DNA of 64,000 bases from positions 1,754,561 to 1,818,560 of the forward strand of contig NZ_NIBV01000002.1 in NCBI RefSeq assembly GCF_002632585.1, in the 5' to 3' direction. Positions 55,732 through 63,719 of this stretch are shown piece by piece (the first letter of the stretch is position 1; each line of letters begins with the position of its first letter). The stretch is from Xenorhabdus szentirmaii DSM 16338 (lineage in GTDB: Bacteria; Pseudomonadota; Gammaproteobacteria; Enterobacterales; Enterobacteriaceae). Made by a program: the position numbers and the translations under genes. The notes beneath the pieces are model-generated. The model was not told where the DNA came from, made no database searches, and was given only the letters and a program-made list of their open reading frames with translations.

Positions 55732-55760
55732 AGGGCAAATAAATTAAATTTATTTGCCCT
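55732..55760. terminator. 29-bp perfect palindrome, probable bidirectional terminator
   Basis: AGGGCAAATAAATT (55732-55745) and AATTTATTTGCCCT (55747-55760) are exact reverse complements around a single central A. The palindrome lies between the stop of the small membrane protein and the stop of mig-14, which converge here. A GC-containing base with AT-rich arms reads similarly on both strands, fitting a shared terminator. A dimeric regulator site is the alternative. Confidence 0.55.
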
Positions 55761-55840
55761 AGGTAGCCAAAATAAAACACTCTTTTCACCAAACTCATTT
55801 TTAATCTTCTTGAGATTTTAATTAGCATATTAAAATAAAG

Positions 55841-56779
55841 TTAAAATGTAATGACTTTATATAACTTCTCCCGATGACACCAACGATCCTTGTAATCAAA
55901 CGTGGGCCTGCCAAAACTAAATCTCATTGCAACCCCTTTCTCTTCTGCCAGTACCAGAGCATTTCTGACATTAACCCACATGGCGACAGTGCCTATAGAG
56001 GCATCTTTCAAATTCATATCCCTGCCAGTGTTAACAAAATCGAAATTAACCCAATTTACACACTCTTTTTTCAAGACAAACTGAACCACAGCAGGTTGTT
56101 TTTTCCACATAAGAATATGACCGAATTTCAATGATGGGATCTCATCCAATAACTCCTTTGTTGCTTTTTTATTGATATGAACTTGCCGCCTCATAAAATA
56201 TAACTCATCATAAATATCAACAAACTCATCCGTTGATATATCACAAATATTCAATAGAGAACCATCACTACCTAAAAATTTCTTTAATTCACGATTTCTT
56301 GTATTGATTGTTTTACTTGAAAATTTTTTAACAACGCAGATTTCACGGTGAGCGTTAATTGCATGTGAACTGTTTATAGCTGATTTTGAATTTTTATGAG
56401 ATAAATGCTTTGACTTAAAAGGTAATATAAATTTTATGTTATCTTTACTGGGGAAAATTATCTCATCAGAACAAATCGGATAAGGTGCACCTACCTTTTG
56501 GTATATTCCGGGTTCACCCGCCAAATAACGAGAATCCCAAACACACAGTGCAGATAGTATTTTACCTTCATGATCTTCCCTGACAAAAAATTTCTCTTTA
56601 AAATCAAATCGGCAATGTAAAAATTGAAGTACTTCTGGTGAAGTTGAAATCCCACCGCCATATAATGCATAAGCTTCTTTATAATTATCAAAGCTAGCGC
56701 TTTTCCAACCAAACATTATATATGCCCATGAAATATGTAAAAAATTAAGGATAAGACACAAACAGTAAATCATCAACAT
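55841..56779 (-). CDS. mig-14: Mig-14-like antimicrobial peptide resistance protein
   Basis: This 312-aa protein resembles Salmonella Mig-14, which is needed for resistance to cationic antimicrobial peptides and survival in macrophages. Family-like features are the YALYGGGISTSPEVLQFLH segment near residue 40 and the C-terminal SFGRPTFDYKDRW block. The fold is thought to be GNAT-like. The start at 56779 has AAGG at a plausible distance and adds a strongly hydrophobic N-terminal stretch (residues 1-21) that could anchor the protein in the membrane. A start at 56716 (MFGWKS) would match the usual family N-terminus but lacks a clear ribosome binding site. The gene is AT-rich, runs against its neighbours and may be horizontally acquired. 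A role in resisting insect host peptides is more likely than self-protection against the NRPS product. Confidence 0.8.
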   Translation of the reverse strand: MLMIYCLCLILNFLHISWAYIMFGWKSASFDNYKEAYALYGGGISTSPEVLQFLHCRFDFKEKFFVREDHEGKILSALCVWDSRYLAGEPGIYQKVGAPYPICSDEIIFPSKDNIKFILPFKSKHLSHKNSKSAINSSHAINAHREICVVKKFSSKTINTRNRELKKFLGSDGSLLNICDISTDEFVDIYDELYFMRRQVHINKKATKELLDEIPSLKFGHILMWKKQPAVVQFVLKKECVNWVNFDFVNTGRDMNLKDASIGTVAMWVNVRNALVLAEEKGVAMRFSFGRPTFDYKDRWCHREKLYKVITF

Positions 56780-57088
56780 GGACTACCTTGATGCATTCCT
56801 CATTATTTATAGTTTTGTATCATATTAACATTTCACAAAAATAATCAGACTGTTTAGCATTTTAGAAACGCACAATAGAGAAAAAACTGCATATAATAAC
56901 AATTGGCAACTATAAACATATTATTCATATTAAATCCAAAACTTAATCAGCTTCTTTTGTAATCATACAAAAGCCACGTAAGTAAAGAGTTTTTGCTTTG
57001 ACGACAATAAGCTTATACGATTATAATTATTAATAATCCCTAATATTGGGAATGAGAACTGATTAAATCTAAAAGAAAGGTTACAATT
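56780..57088. other. AT-rich divergent intergenic region
   Basis: This separates mig-14 (minus) from a small plus-strand gene and should hold both promoters. It is AT-rich throughout. I see no repeat, strong hairpin or unambiguous promoter pair. Confidence 0.5.
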
Positions 57089-57310
57089 TTGAATATAAAA
57101 ATAAGGCTGTTTATTATATTTACTTTAGGGATAGGGTTTGTTATTTATGGCATTCCCCATTTTTCACCGGAAAAAGAAGTGACCCGAATTCCGAGGGTCC
57201 TTTATCCATTATATGAACAGTTTGGTACTGCTGGATTAGGTGTCGTCTTAATGGCTATTGGCGTATTTTGCATGTTGTATGCTATTTTTACATACAAGAG
57301 AATGAAATAA
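57089..57310 (+). CDS. Small two-span membrane protein, TTG start
   Basis: A 73-aa protein starting with TTG at 57089, supported by agaaagg at 57074-57080. It has a hydrophobic segment at about 5-23, a polar loop of about 24 residues (SPEKEVTRIPRVLYPLYEQF) and a second segment at about 46-68, ending in a basic tail. This is a typical small inner-membrane protein with two spans. No family is recognised. The zinc-ribbon gene follows 63 bp later in the same direction and may be co-transcribed. Confidence 0.7.
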   Translation: MNIKIRLFIIFTLGIGFVIYGIPHFSPEKEVTRIPRVLYPLYEQFGTAGLGVVLMAIGVFCMLYAIFTYKRMK

Positions 57311-57373
57311 TTCAGTTAAGAAGCATCTCAATTGATTGAGGTGCTTTTACTTGCTATCTAAAAAAGAGGTGAT

Positions 57374-57553
57374 ATGCCAGACAATCATACACACTTAACT
57401 CAAAAAAAGATCAATAACACTTACAAACCAAAAACATGCCCATTCTGTAATTACTATGGCATCGTACGTTATCCCAAAGAAAAAAGTTGGTCATGTAATC
57501 AATGTGGCCGTATGTGGAAAAATTTTCAATTAACCGTTGTCAGTATTCCCTGA
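57374..57553 (+). CDS. Zinc-ribbon microprotein (59 aa)
   Basis: ATG 57374 with agaggtg immediately upstream opens a 59-codon frame ending in TGA at 57553. The centre has CPFC, about 15 residues, then CNQC, a four-cysteine zinc ribbon, followed by GRMWKNF. The N-terminus is polar and rich in His, Thr and Lys. Such small ribbons may bind nucleic acid or serve as zinc-dependent adaptors; nothing here decides. The intact cysteine pattern and good ribosome binding site support a real gene despite its size. Confidence 0.72.
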   Translation: MPDNHTHLTQKKINNTYKPKTCPFCNYYGIVRYPKEKSWSCNQCGRMWKNFQLTVVSIP

Positions 57554-57839
57554 GTCTATCAAGACAAAAACATGCTCAAGCCTCGATGAAATATCCTGCC
57601 TGATTATTTCTGTGTCATTCATTTCCCTCATTCCCCTAATTTCAGTCAATCAGCGAACCCCTTGAATTAACAAAAAATCGCACTCAAGAATATCATTTTT
57701 TTATTTCTCTTTTTTCCTTCGCTTGACATTAAATATGAAAAACCGCAATGCTGCTACATCAATTGAACCAAGCTAATTTGTTTTGACTTTTTATCCGATA
57801 ATCTCCTCTACCCTATAAAAAATGACCGGAGTATTCGTT

Positions 57840-58568
57840 ATGGCTATATCACTAGAAAATAAAGTCGCGGCAATCACCGGGGCAGCATCAGGCATCGGCC
57901 TTGAATGTGCCCGTACTCTTATCAAAGCCGGAGCTAAAGTTGTTTTGATTGATCGCGCTGAAGATCGGCTGATGCAACGGGTTGAAGAACTCGGTGAAAA
58001 TGCCATCCCGCTGGTTGTTGACCTGATGGAACCAGAACAAGTCGACGGTATGCTTGACGGAATACTGAAAAAAGCCGGACGCCTTGATATTTTCCATGCC
58101 AACGCCGGGGCTTATGTCGGTGGGCCTGTTGCAGAAGGTGATCCTGATGTGTGGGATAAAGTGCTTAATCTGAACATCAATGCCGCATTCCGCAGTGTCC
58201 GTGCCGTTCTGCCGCATTTTATTGAGCAAAAGTCCGGCGATGTATTATTTACCAGCTCTATTGCCGGTATGATACCGGTGGCTTGGGAGCCCATTTACAC
58301 TGCATCTAAATTTGCGGTTCAAGCCTTTGTCCATTCTACCCGCCGTCAGGTTTCCAAACATGGTGTGCGTGTCGGTGCCGTACTTCCGGGGCCGGTAGTC
58401 ACTGCGCTGCTGGATGACTGGCCGAAAGCCAAAATGGATGAAGCGCTGGCAAATGGCAGCCTGATGCAACCTATCGAGGTGGCCGAAGCCGTTTTGTTCA
58501 TGTTAACCCGCCCGAGAAATGTGACTGTCCGTGACTTAGTCATTCTACCCAGTAACGTTGACCTCTAA
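57840..58568 (+). CDS. Short-chain dehydrogenase, probable ribitol 2-dehydrogenase
   Basis: A 242-aa short-chain dehydrogenase/reductase from ATG 57840, which has ggag at 57827-57830; an upstream ATG at 57822 would add six residues. The nucleotide-binding motif TGAASGIG (about 14-21), NAGAYVGG, the catalytic Ser in SSIAG and the YTASK catalytic pair are all present. Classical members are NAD(P)-dependent polyol or sugar dehydrogenases. It is followed 31 bp later by an FGGY kinase of the D-ribulokinase type, which suggests oxidation of ribitol to D-ribulose. Other pentitols or a ketose reductase role cannot be excluded. Confidence 0.85.
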   Translation: MAISLENKVAAITGAASGIGLECARTLIKAGAKVVLIDRAEDRLMQRVEELGENAIPLVVDLMEPEQVDGMLDGILKKAGRLDIFHANAGAYVGGPVAEGDPDVWDKVLNLNINAAFRSVRAVLPHFIEQKSGDVLFTSSIAGMIPVAWEPIYTASKFAVQAFVHSTRRQVSKHGVRVGAVLPGPVVTALLDDWPKAKMDEALANGSLMQPIEVAEAVLFMLTRPRNVTVRDLVILPSNVDL

Positions 58569-58599
58569 CCACAAAAGAGATAAGGCTGAAAGAAAGACT

Positions 58600-60273
58600 A
58601 TGAATAATAACGAACAGAACACCCCGAAAAGCGACAGTGTCGTCATTGGTGTCGATGTCGGTACAGGCAGTGCCCGTGCTGGTATTTTTGATATGAACGG
58701 CAACATGCTGGCATCCGCCAAGCGTGATATAACGCTTTATCGTGATTGCCGTACACTGAATTGTCGTACACTGAATTGTCGTACACTGAATAGTGCTCAT
58801 TTTGCCGAACAGTCCAGCCGGGAAATCTGGGATGCCGTCTGCTACTGCATCAGAGAGGCCATGTTGCACTCAGGGAGCAAACCGCAACAAGTTGCCGGTA
58901 TCGGTTTTGATGCAACCTGCTCATTAGTTGTACTGGGGCAAGATAAGGAGCCGATTTCCGTCAGTCCGAGTCAAGACCCGAACCGCAATATCATTGTCTG
59001 GATGGATCATCGGGCCGTGGCACAGGCTGAACGCATCAACGCATTAGGCCACCCGGTACTCCATTATGTTGGCGGAAAAATATCACCGGAAATGGAAACC
59101 CCCAAGATCCTCTGGCTGAAAGAAAACCTCTGTCACTCCTTTGATAATGCATGGCAATTCTTTGATCTGGCAGATTTCCTGACCTGGAAATCCACCGGTT
59201 CCCTCTCCCGCTCTACCTGTACCGTAACCTGTAAATGGACCTATCTGGCACACGAAAAACGCTGGGATGCAGACTATTTTCGCCAAATAGGTTTAGCGGA
59301 GCTCGCAGATGAAAATTTTGCCCGCATCGGCCAGGATATTGTTGAACCAGGGACACCTTGTGGTCAGGGATTAACTGAAGAGGCCGCGCAACAGATGGGT
59401 TTACTGGCAGGTACTCCCGTCGCGGCAGGCATGATTGATGCCCACGCCGGCGGCATAGGAACCGTTGGCATTAACCGTGATGCAACCCGCAATATGGCTT
59501 ATGTCTTCGGTACTTCTTCCTGCACAATGACAACCACGCAGGAACCAGTATTCATACCCGGTGTTTGGGGACCCTATTTTTCTGCAATGGTCCCCGGCAT
59601 GTGGCTGAATGAAGGCGGGCAAAGTGCAGCGGGTGCGGCAATCGAGCAACTGTTGTCTTTGCATCCGGCAGCAAAGGAAGCCAAGGCATTGGCAAAGAAA
59701 AAAAGTATACCTTTGCCGGTTTTTTTAGCTGATAGCGTCATGGAAAAAACACAATCTGCCTCCCAAGCTGTCGAAATGACGGAAGGTATTCACGTTGTGC
59801 CTGAGTTTTTAGGAAACCGGGCGCCTTTTGCCGATCCCCATGCGCGTGCTGTGATTGCTGGGTTAAATATGGAAAGCGATTTCAATAACCTGCTTTCCTT
59901 CTATACCGCGGGTATTTGTGGTATCGGTTACGGGCTGCGGCAAATCATTGAAGCACAGGCAAAATCAGGGGCTGCCATTGAGAATATTGTCATCAGTGGT
60001 GGTGCAGGCCAGCATCCTTTAGTTCGTCAACTAATTGCAGATGCCTGTGGTGTCACTGTGATTACCACTCAGGCAAGTGAACCTGTCCTGCTTGGCTCCG
60101 CGATTTTGGGTGCAGTCGCCGGAGGTATTGCAGCCAGCGTCGAGCAAGCAATGGCGCAATTTTCTTCCATTGGCTGCATATATTCGCCCAATGAGGCTTA
60201 TCGCGAACGCCACAACATTCGATTTACATCCTTTCAACATCTCCAGCAATGCGCCAGAGAAATTAAAGGTTAG
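58600..60273 (+). CDS. FGGY-family pentulose kinase, probable D-ribulokinase
   Basis: A 558-aa kinase from ATG 58600, preferred over a TTG at 58558 that overlaps the preceding gene. The N-terminal ATP-binding motif GVDVGTGSARAGIFD, the WMDHRA substrate motif, the second-domain GTSSC segment and the C-terminal ISGGAGQHP motif are visible. The family phosphorylates pentuloses such as D-ribulose. Together with the SDR it would channel ribitol into the pentose phosphate pathway. No transporter or regulator is seen next to them. A threefold 15-bp repeat near residues 50-64 inserts an unusual repeated CRTLN segment into the N-terminal domain. An intrinsic terminator follows. Confidence 0.88.
   Translation: MNNNEQNTPKSDSVVIGVDVGTGSARAGIFDMNGNMLASAKRDITLYRDCRTLNCRTLNCRTLNSAHFAEQSSREIWDAVCYCIREAMLHSGSKPQQVAGIGFDATCSLVVLGQDKEPISVSPSQDPNRNIIVWMDHRAVAQAERINALGHPVLHYVGGKISPEMETPKILWLKENLCHSFDNAWQFFDLADFLTWKSTGSLSRSTCTVTCKWTYLAHEKRWDADYFRQIGLAELADENFARIGQDIVEPGTPCGQGLTEEAAQQMGLLAGTPVAAGMIDAHAGGIGTVGINRDATRNMAYVFGTSSCTMTTTQEPVFIPGVWGPYFSAMVPGMWLNEGGQSAAGAAIEQLLSLHPAAKEAKALAKKKSIPLPVFLADSVMEKTQSASQAVEMTEGIHVVPEFLGNRAPFADPHARAVIAGLNMESDFNNLLSFYTAGICGIGYGLRQIIEAQAKSGAAIENIVISGGAGQHPLVRQLIADACGVTVITTQASEPVLLGSAILGAVAGGIAASVEQAMAQFSSIGCIYSPNEAYRERHNIRFTSFQHLQQCAREIKG
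58747..58791 (+). repeat. In-frame 15-bp repeat, three copies, in the kinase gene
   Basis: TGCCGTACACTGAAT (58747-58761) and two identical TGTCGTACACTGAAT units (58762-58776, 58777-58791) encode three consecutive CRTLN pentapeptides. They fall between a beta strand and the EQSSREIWDA helix, where FGGY kinases usually have a short loop. Confidence 0.88.
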
Positions 60274-60291
60274 CCACAATGTATTCAAGAG

Positions 60292-60316
60292 AGCCTGTTT
60301 TTTTACAGGCTTTCTT
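60292..60316 (+). terminator. Rho-independent terminator after the kinase gene
   Basis: AGCCTGT (60292-60298) pairs perfectly with ACAGGCT (60305-60311) around a 6-T loop, followed by ttctt. The hairpin starts 18 bp after the kinase stop codon. It should end the SDR-kinase transcript. Confidence 0.85.
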
Positions 60317-60496
60317 ATATGTTGATATTTTGCCTCTGGTTCCTTCCATGACCTGAAAAGCAGTGGTATTTCAGCCAATTGGACAACATCACATATCCAA
60401 ACAAAATAGCAAAAAGCAGGAAATATGACCATACTATTCCGACAAACTGAGCATTATATCAGTAAGCAGAATTAATCACTATTGCTCAATTATTGT

Positions 60497-60526
60497 TTGC
60501 CTGTAAACAGATGAACTTGTTATGAT
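60497..60526 (+). promoter_or_regulatory. Probable promoter for the leader peptide and ABC-F gene
   Basis: TTGCCT (60497-60502) and TATGAT (60521-60526) are spaced by 18 bp, and TG at 60518-60519 makes an extended -10 (TGnTATGAT). Transcription would begin near 60533, about 34 bp before the leader ATG. Confidence 0.6.
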
Positions 60527-60566
60527 GGCGGCCTTGTTCAACTTAAAAAAATAAAGGAGGCTAATT

Positions 60567-60650
60567 ATGATGTTGTGTGATTTGATCGAATATTCACACT
60601 TCTTTGGTAATCGCCAGAGCTCAGGCTTTCACAGTATTACACTGCGATAA
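60567..60650 (+). CDS. Leader peptide upstream of the ABC-F gene (27 aa)
   Basis: ATG 60567 follows a very strong Shine-Dalgarno (aaaggagg at 60553-60560) and opens a 27-codon frame ending TAA at 60650. The peptide begins MMLCDLIEYSHFF and ends SITLR. It is too short to have an enzymatic role. Its 3' half contains one arm of a hairpin with the sequence just beyond its stop, and that sequence can pair instead with a third segment further on. This is the arrangement expected of a regulatory leader whose translation decides the fold of the RNA. The strong ribosome binding site contrasts with the weak one of the ABC-F gene. Confidence 0.72.
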   Translation: MMLCDLIEYSHFFGNRQSSGFHSITLR

Positions 60651-60723
60651 CCCTGCCTGAGCGAAGCGAGCAAAAAACATCTTCCTCAGCTTACTGGGTT
60701 GTCGTCCTGACCTAACCCTAGGT
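60619..60723 (+). promoter_or_regulatory. Mutually exclusive RNA hairpins (attenuator) before the ABC-F gene
   Basis: Segment 1, GCTCAGGC (60619-60626, inside the leader frame), is the exact complement of segment 2, GCCTGAGC (60655-60662). Segment 2, extended as CTGAGCGAAG (60657-60666), can instead pair with segment 3, CTTCCTCAG (60681-60689), leaving one bulged C. Further on, GGGTTGTC (60696-60703) pairs with GAC and AACCC (60709-60718), or alternatively ACCTA (60710-60714) with TAGGT (60719-60723). A ribosome stalled late in the leader would block segment 1 and free segment 2. No T run is seen, so the switch could act on translation or on Rho. Confidence 0.65.
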
Positions 60724-60751
60724 ATTCATATGCCCGGAAAATGAGTAAGCT

Positions 60752-62491
60752 ATGAGCACATTACTATCTGTAAAATCACTTTGTTATGACACCTCGACAG
60801 CAAACCTACTGAATGATGTCTCTTTCACTGTCCAGACTGGCGACCGTATCGGCCTGATTGGTCATAATGGCAGTGGCAAAAGTACATTATTAAAATTGCT
60901 GACAGAACAACTTACCCCCAATAGTGGCACAATTCACTATTCCAGCCATTGTGTAACGGCCTATATTGAGCAACACCTGCCAGAAGACGTGGAAAATCAG
61001 CCACTAATCGATACCATTTTGCAGAAGCTGCCTGCTGATGAACGCATAATCGAACGTTGGCGAGCAGAAATTCTTCTGACGCAACTGGGCTTTGCTGAAA
61101 CATTATGGACACAGCCTGCCAACCAGCTTAGTGGCGGACAGCACACGCGTTTACTATTAGGCAGGGCATTAATACAAGAGCCTGACTTGCTTTTGCTGGA
61201 CGAACCGAGCAACCATCTGGATTTACCCACTCTGTGGTGGCTGGATAACTTTCTTCAATCCTGGAAAGGGAGTTTTATTCTGGTTTCCCACGATCAGGCT
61301 CTGCTTGATAACGTAACCAATTGCACTTGGATATTGCGCGACCAGACCCTCAATTTTTATCGATTGCCCTGTTCCGAGGCTCGCCAGGCACTCGCGGAAA
61401 AAGATGTCAGTGATGAACATCGCCATCAATCTGAAAAGAAAGAAATCGACCGCATCATGACGAGTGCGAAACGCCTTGCAATCTGGGGACGCATTTATGA
61501 TAACGAAGGCCTGTCACGCAAAGCAAAACAGATGGAAAAACACATTGAGCGTTTGCGGGATGAGCAGACAGTGTTAACTGAAGGTTACCAATGGCAACTG
61601 ACATTAACCGGTCAGCCTATTCAGGCTAATCGCGTTCTTGAACTTGATCATGCCACCATAACCGTTCCGAATAGTTCTGTGCCGCTATTTACCACACTTT
61701 TTCATCAGATAAAAAGTGGTGATCGCGTGGCAATTATCGGGGCCAATGGTTGCGGTAAATCAACCTTTTTGCAACTGTTGTGGCAACGCTATCTCTCCGA
61801 AATGCGCCATAGCCCGGAAATTAAATTCCATCCGGCCATTGCTGTCGGTTATTACGATCAACAATTGCACCAACTGTGTGACAGCGACAGTCTGATCGAC
61901 GCATTACGGCCATTTGCGCCATTGACAGACGAACAACGCAAAATGGCACTGATTGGTGCTGGTTTTTCTTACTCACGCCATCAGCAAAAAGTGGCTACCC
62001 TCAGTGGGGGTGAACGTTCAAGGTTGCTGTTTGTGGGACTGAGTCTGGCGAAGTATGAATTACTGATGATGGATGAACCCACCAACCATCTGGATATTGA
62101 AGGTAAAGAAGCCCTGTGTGAACAAATTGCGGACTTTGCCGGTGCATTGCTTGTCGTCAGCCATGATCGCTGGTTGATCGAAAACAGTTGCCAGCGTTTT
62201 TGGTTTATCAATGGCAATCAGCTGGAAGAATATAATGATGTTGAGACTATCTATCAAAAAATTGAGCTAATCAGCCCAACGAAGGAATACGATGGTCATA
62301 CATCCCATATTGCCAGCGATAAATTACAGCCATCCTTATTATTTCAGGAAGAACAATTGCTGGAGCGCTTGCTTCATCTTGAAGAAAAACTGGAAGAGGA
62401 CAAAAATCGCAAAGCCACCCATCAAAAGCCGCATCTTCAACAGCAATGGAGAGAGGAAATAGAAAAAATACAGACACAGTTGAACCTGTAA
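60752..62491 (+). CDS. ABC-F family ATPase, possible antibiotic-resistance type
   Basis: A 579-aa protein with two ATPase domains and no membrane segment. Domain 1 has Walker A GHNGSGKST, signature LSGGQHTR and Walker B LLLLDEPSNHLD; domain 2 has GANGCGKST, LSGGERSR and LLMMDEPTNHLD. The linker between them is charged and helical, and a coiled C-terminal region closes the protein. ABC-F proteins bind the ribosomal E site and rescue stalled or drug-bound ribosomes. The length and signatures do not match my memory of EttA, Uup, YheS or YbiT. With the leader peptide and switching hairpins in front, an inducible ribosome-protection role is plausible. It is not an exporter. A four-codon frame (60730-60744) lies just before the start, and the ribosome binding site is weak. 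Confidence 0.88.
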   Translation: MSTLLSVKSLCYDTSTANLLNDVSFTVQTGDRIGLIGHNGSGKSTLLKLLTEQLTPNSGTIHYSSHCVTAYIEQHLPEDVENQPLIDTILQKLPADERIIERWRAEILLTQLGFAETLWTQPANQLSGGQHTRLLLGRALIQEPDLLLLDEPSNHLDLPTLWWLDNFLQSWKGSFILVSHDQALLDNVTNCTWILRDQTLNFYRLPCSEARQALAEKDVSDEHRHQSEKKEIDRIMTSAKRLAIWGRIYDNEGLSRKAKQMEKHIERLRDEQTVLTEGYQWQLTLTGQPIQANRVLELDHATITVPNSSVPLFTTLFHQIKSGDRVAIIGANGCGKSTFLQLLWQRYLSEMRHSPEIKFHPAIAVGYYDQQLHQLCDSDSLIDALRPFAPLTDEQRKMALIGAGFSYSRHQQKVATLSGGERSRLLFVGLSLAKYELLMMDEPTNHLDIEGKEALCEQIADFAGALLVVSHDRWLIENSCQRFWFINGNQLEEYNDVETIYQKIELISPTKEYDGHTSHIASDKLQPSLLFQEEQLLERLLHLEEKLEEDKNRKATHQKPHLQQQWREEIEKIQTQLNL

Positions 62492-62891
62492 GGAATTGTC
62501 CATAGCAAGTACAGCTTTGCTCTGAATATTGTCATATTACGGTGATGCCAAGTTTTTTTATAAGGCTTGCATCACCTGAATGTTTTCAGAGGTTATACTT
62601 TTTTGACGATTACCGGATTAACAATCTTAAAAAATATTGAATCAGTACCAAATTTAGATTTATATAACTAATTCATTTTTTTATTGATTTAACTCGATAT
62701 CTAAAACTACGAGTGTAGAACAAAATATATTATTCCTTCAGATAAAGACAAGTGTAGTTTAAATGCGTATATTCAATGTGAACCGTATAAACGCCTTGAA
62801 TTTAAGCAGTTTTATGAAAAAAATGAAGTTATAATGTTATTAAATTAATAAAAATTAAATATTCGAAATTTTAATTTATTGGAAAAACTCG
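62492..62891. other. AT-rich intergenic region with one hairpin
   Basis: About 400 bp between the ABC-F gene and the ArsH-like gene. Apart from the hairpin at 62541-62576 I see no gene or repeat. The last 250 bp are strongly AT-rich and should contain the promoter of the next gene. Confidence 0.55.
62541..62576 (+). terminator. Stem-loop after the ABC-F gene
   Basis: GGTGATGCCAAG (62541-62552) pairs with CTTGCATCACC (62566-62576) as an 11-bp stem with one bulged C. The 13-nt loop is T-rich. The downstream bases are only weakly T-rich, so it is a probable rather than certain terminator for the ABC-F transcript. Confidence 0.55.
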
Positions 62892-63554
62892 ATGGAAAAT
62901 ATTTTACCAGATTTTATTCCCCTAGATCATAGAAATAGCCAGAGAAATTACTCACATCAAGCACGTATTTTACTTTTACATGGTTCTAACAGAACACCTT
63001 CTTTTAGCCGTTTACTTGTTCAAGAAGCCGCTATTATACTTAATTCCATGGGAGCAGAAACCAGAATCTTCGATCCCTTCCATCTCCCCTTACCAGATAC
63101 TGCTCCAGATTCTCATGGCAAAGTCATTGAGTTAAAACAATTGATGGAATGGTCAGAAGGTCAGGTCTGGTGTTCTCCAGAACATCATGGTTCCATTAGT
63201 GCAGTATTCAAATCACAATTAGATTGGTTCACTTTAGAAAAAGATATTTCATGCCCTATACAAGGCAAAACATTAGCCGTATTGCAAGTCAATGGCGGCA
63301 CTCAATCTTTTAACGCTGTTAATCAATTACGAATGATAGGAAAATATATGAAGATGTTTACTATTCCTAATCATTTGTCTGTACCTCAAGCTTTTCTTGA
63401 ATTTGATGAGTTAGGCCGGATGAGAACATCATTTTATTATGATAGGCTTATCGATGTTATCGAAGAACTCTTGAAGTTCACTTTAATATTACGAGATAAA
63501 CGCCAATATCTTTTAGATAGATATTCAGAAAGAAATAAATTAAATACCAATTAA
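62892..63554 (+). CDS. arsH: ArsH-like NADPH-dependent FMN reductase
   Basis: A 220-aa flavodoxin-like protein that follows the ArsH family closely: LLLHGSNRTPSFSRLL at the FMN phosphate-binding loop, SEGQVWCSPEHHG, VNGGTQSFNAVNQLR and MFTIPN. ArsH proteins are FMN oxidoreductases that oxidise organic arsenicals or generate or quench peroxide and quinones. The start at 62892 has tggaa upstream. No arsR, arsB, arsC or other ars gene is adjacent, so a role in arsenic resistance is not supported by context. The gene is AT-rich and is followed 165 bp later by a gene for a predicted beta-propeller protein; they may form a unit that continues beyond the window. Confidence 0.85.
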   Translation: MENILPDFIPLDHRNSQRNYSHQARILLLHGSNRTPSFSRLLVQEAAIILNSMGAETRIFDPFHLPLPDTAPDSHGKVIELKQLMEWSEGQVWCSPEHHGSISAVFKSQLDWFTLEKDISCPIQGKTLAVLQVNGGTQSFNAVNQLRMIGKYMKMFTIPNHLSVPQAFLEFDELGRMRTSFYYDRLIDVIEELLKFTLILRDKRQYLLDRYSERNKLNTN

Positions 63555-63719
63555 TATATTATGAAAATTAATTACCAAATCAACAACCCATCAATACTCT
63601 AAACATAATGTATTGATTATATTTTGAAAATTAAGAAAATAAAAACCAACAATGAAAAAATAATATTTTAATATATGACTTCTTATAGATCAGTTAGTAT
63701 GTTTACATAAGGAAATATT

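Noticed and set aside
57723..57751. TTGACA at 57723 as a -35 box for the SDR-kinase genes
   Set aside because: No acceptable -10 sequence lies at 16-18 bp; the only TATAAA nearby (57814) is too distant to pair with it.
60752..62491. ABC-F ATPase as the exporter of the NRPS product
   Set aside because: It has two nucleotide-binding domains and no membrane segments, and ABC-F proteins act on ribosomes. It also lies beyond unrelated ribitol genes and a terminator.
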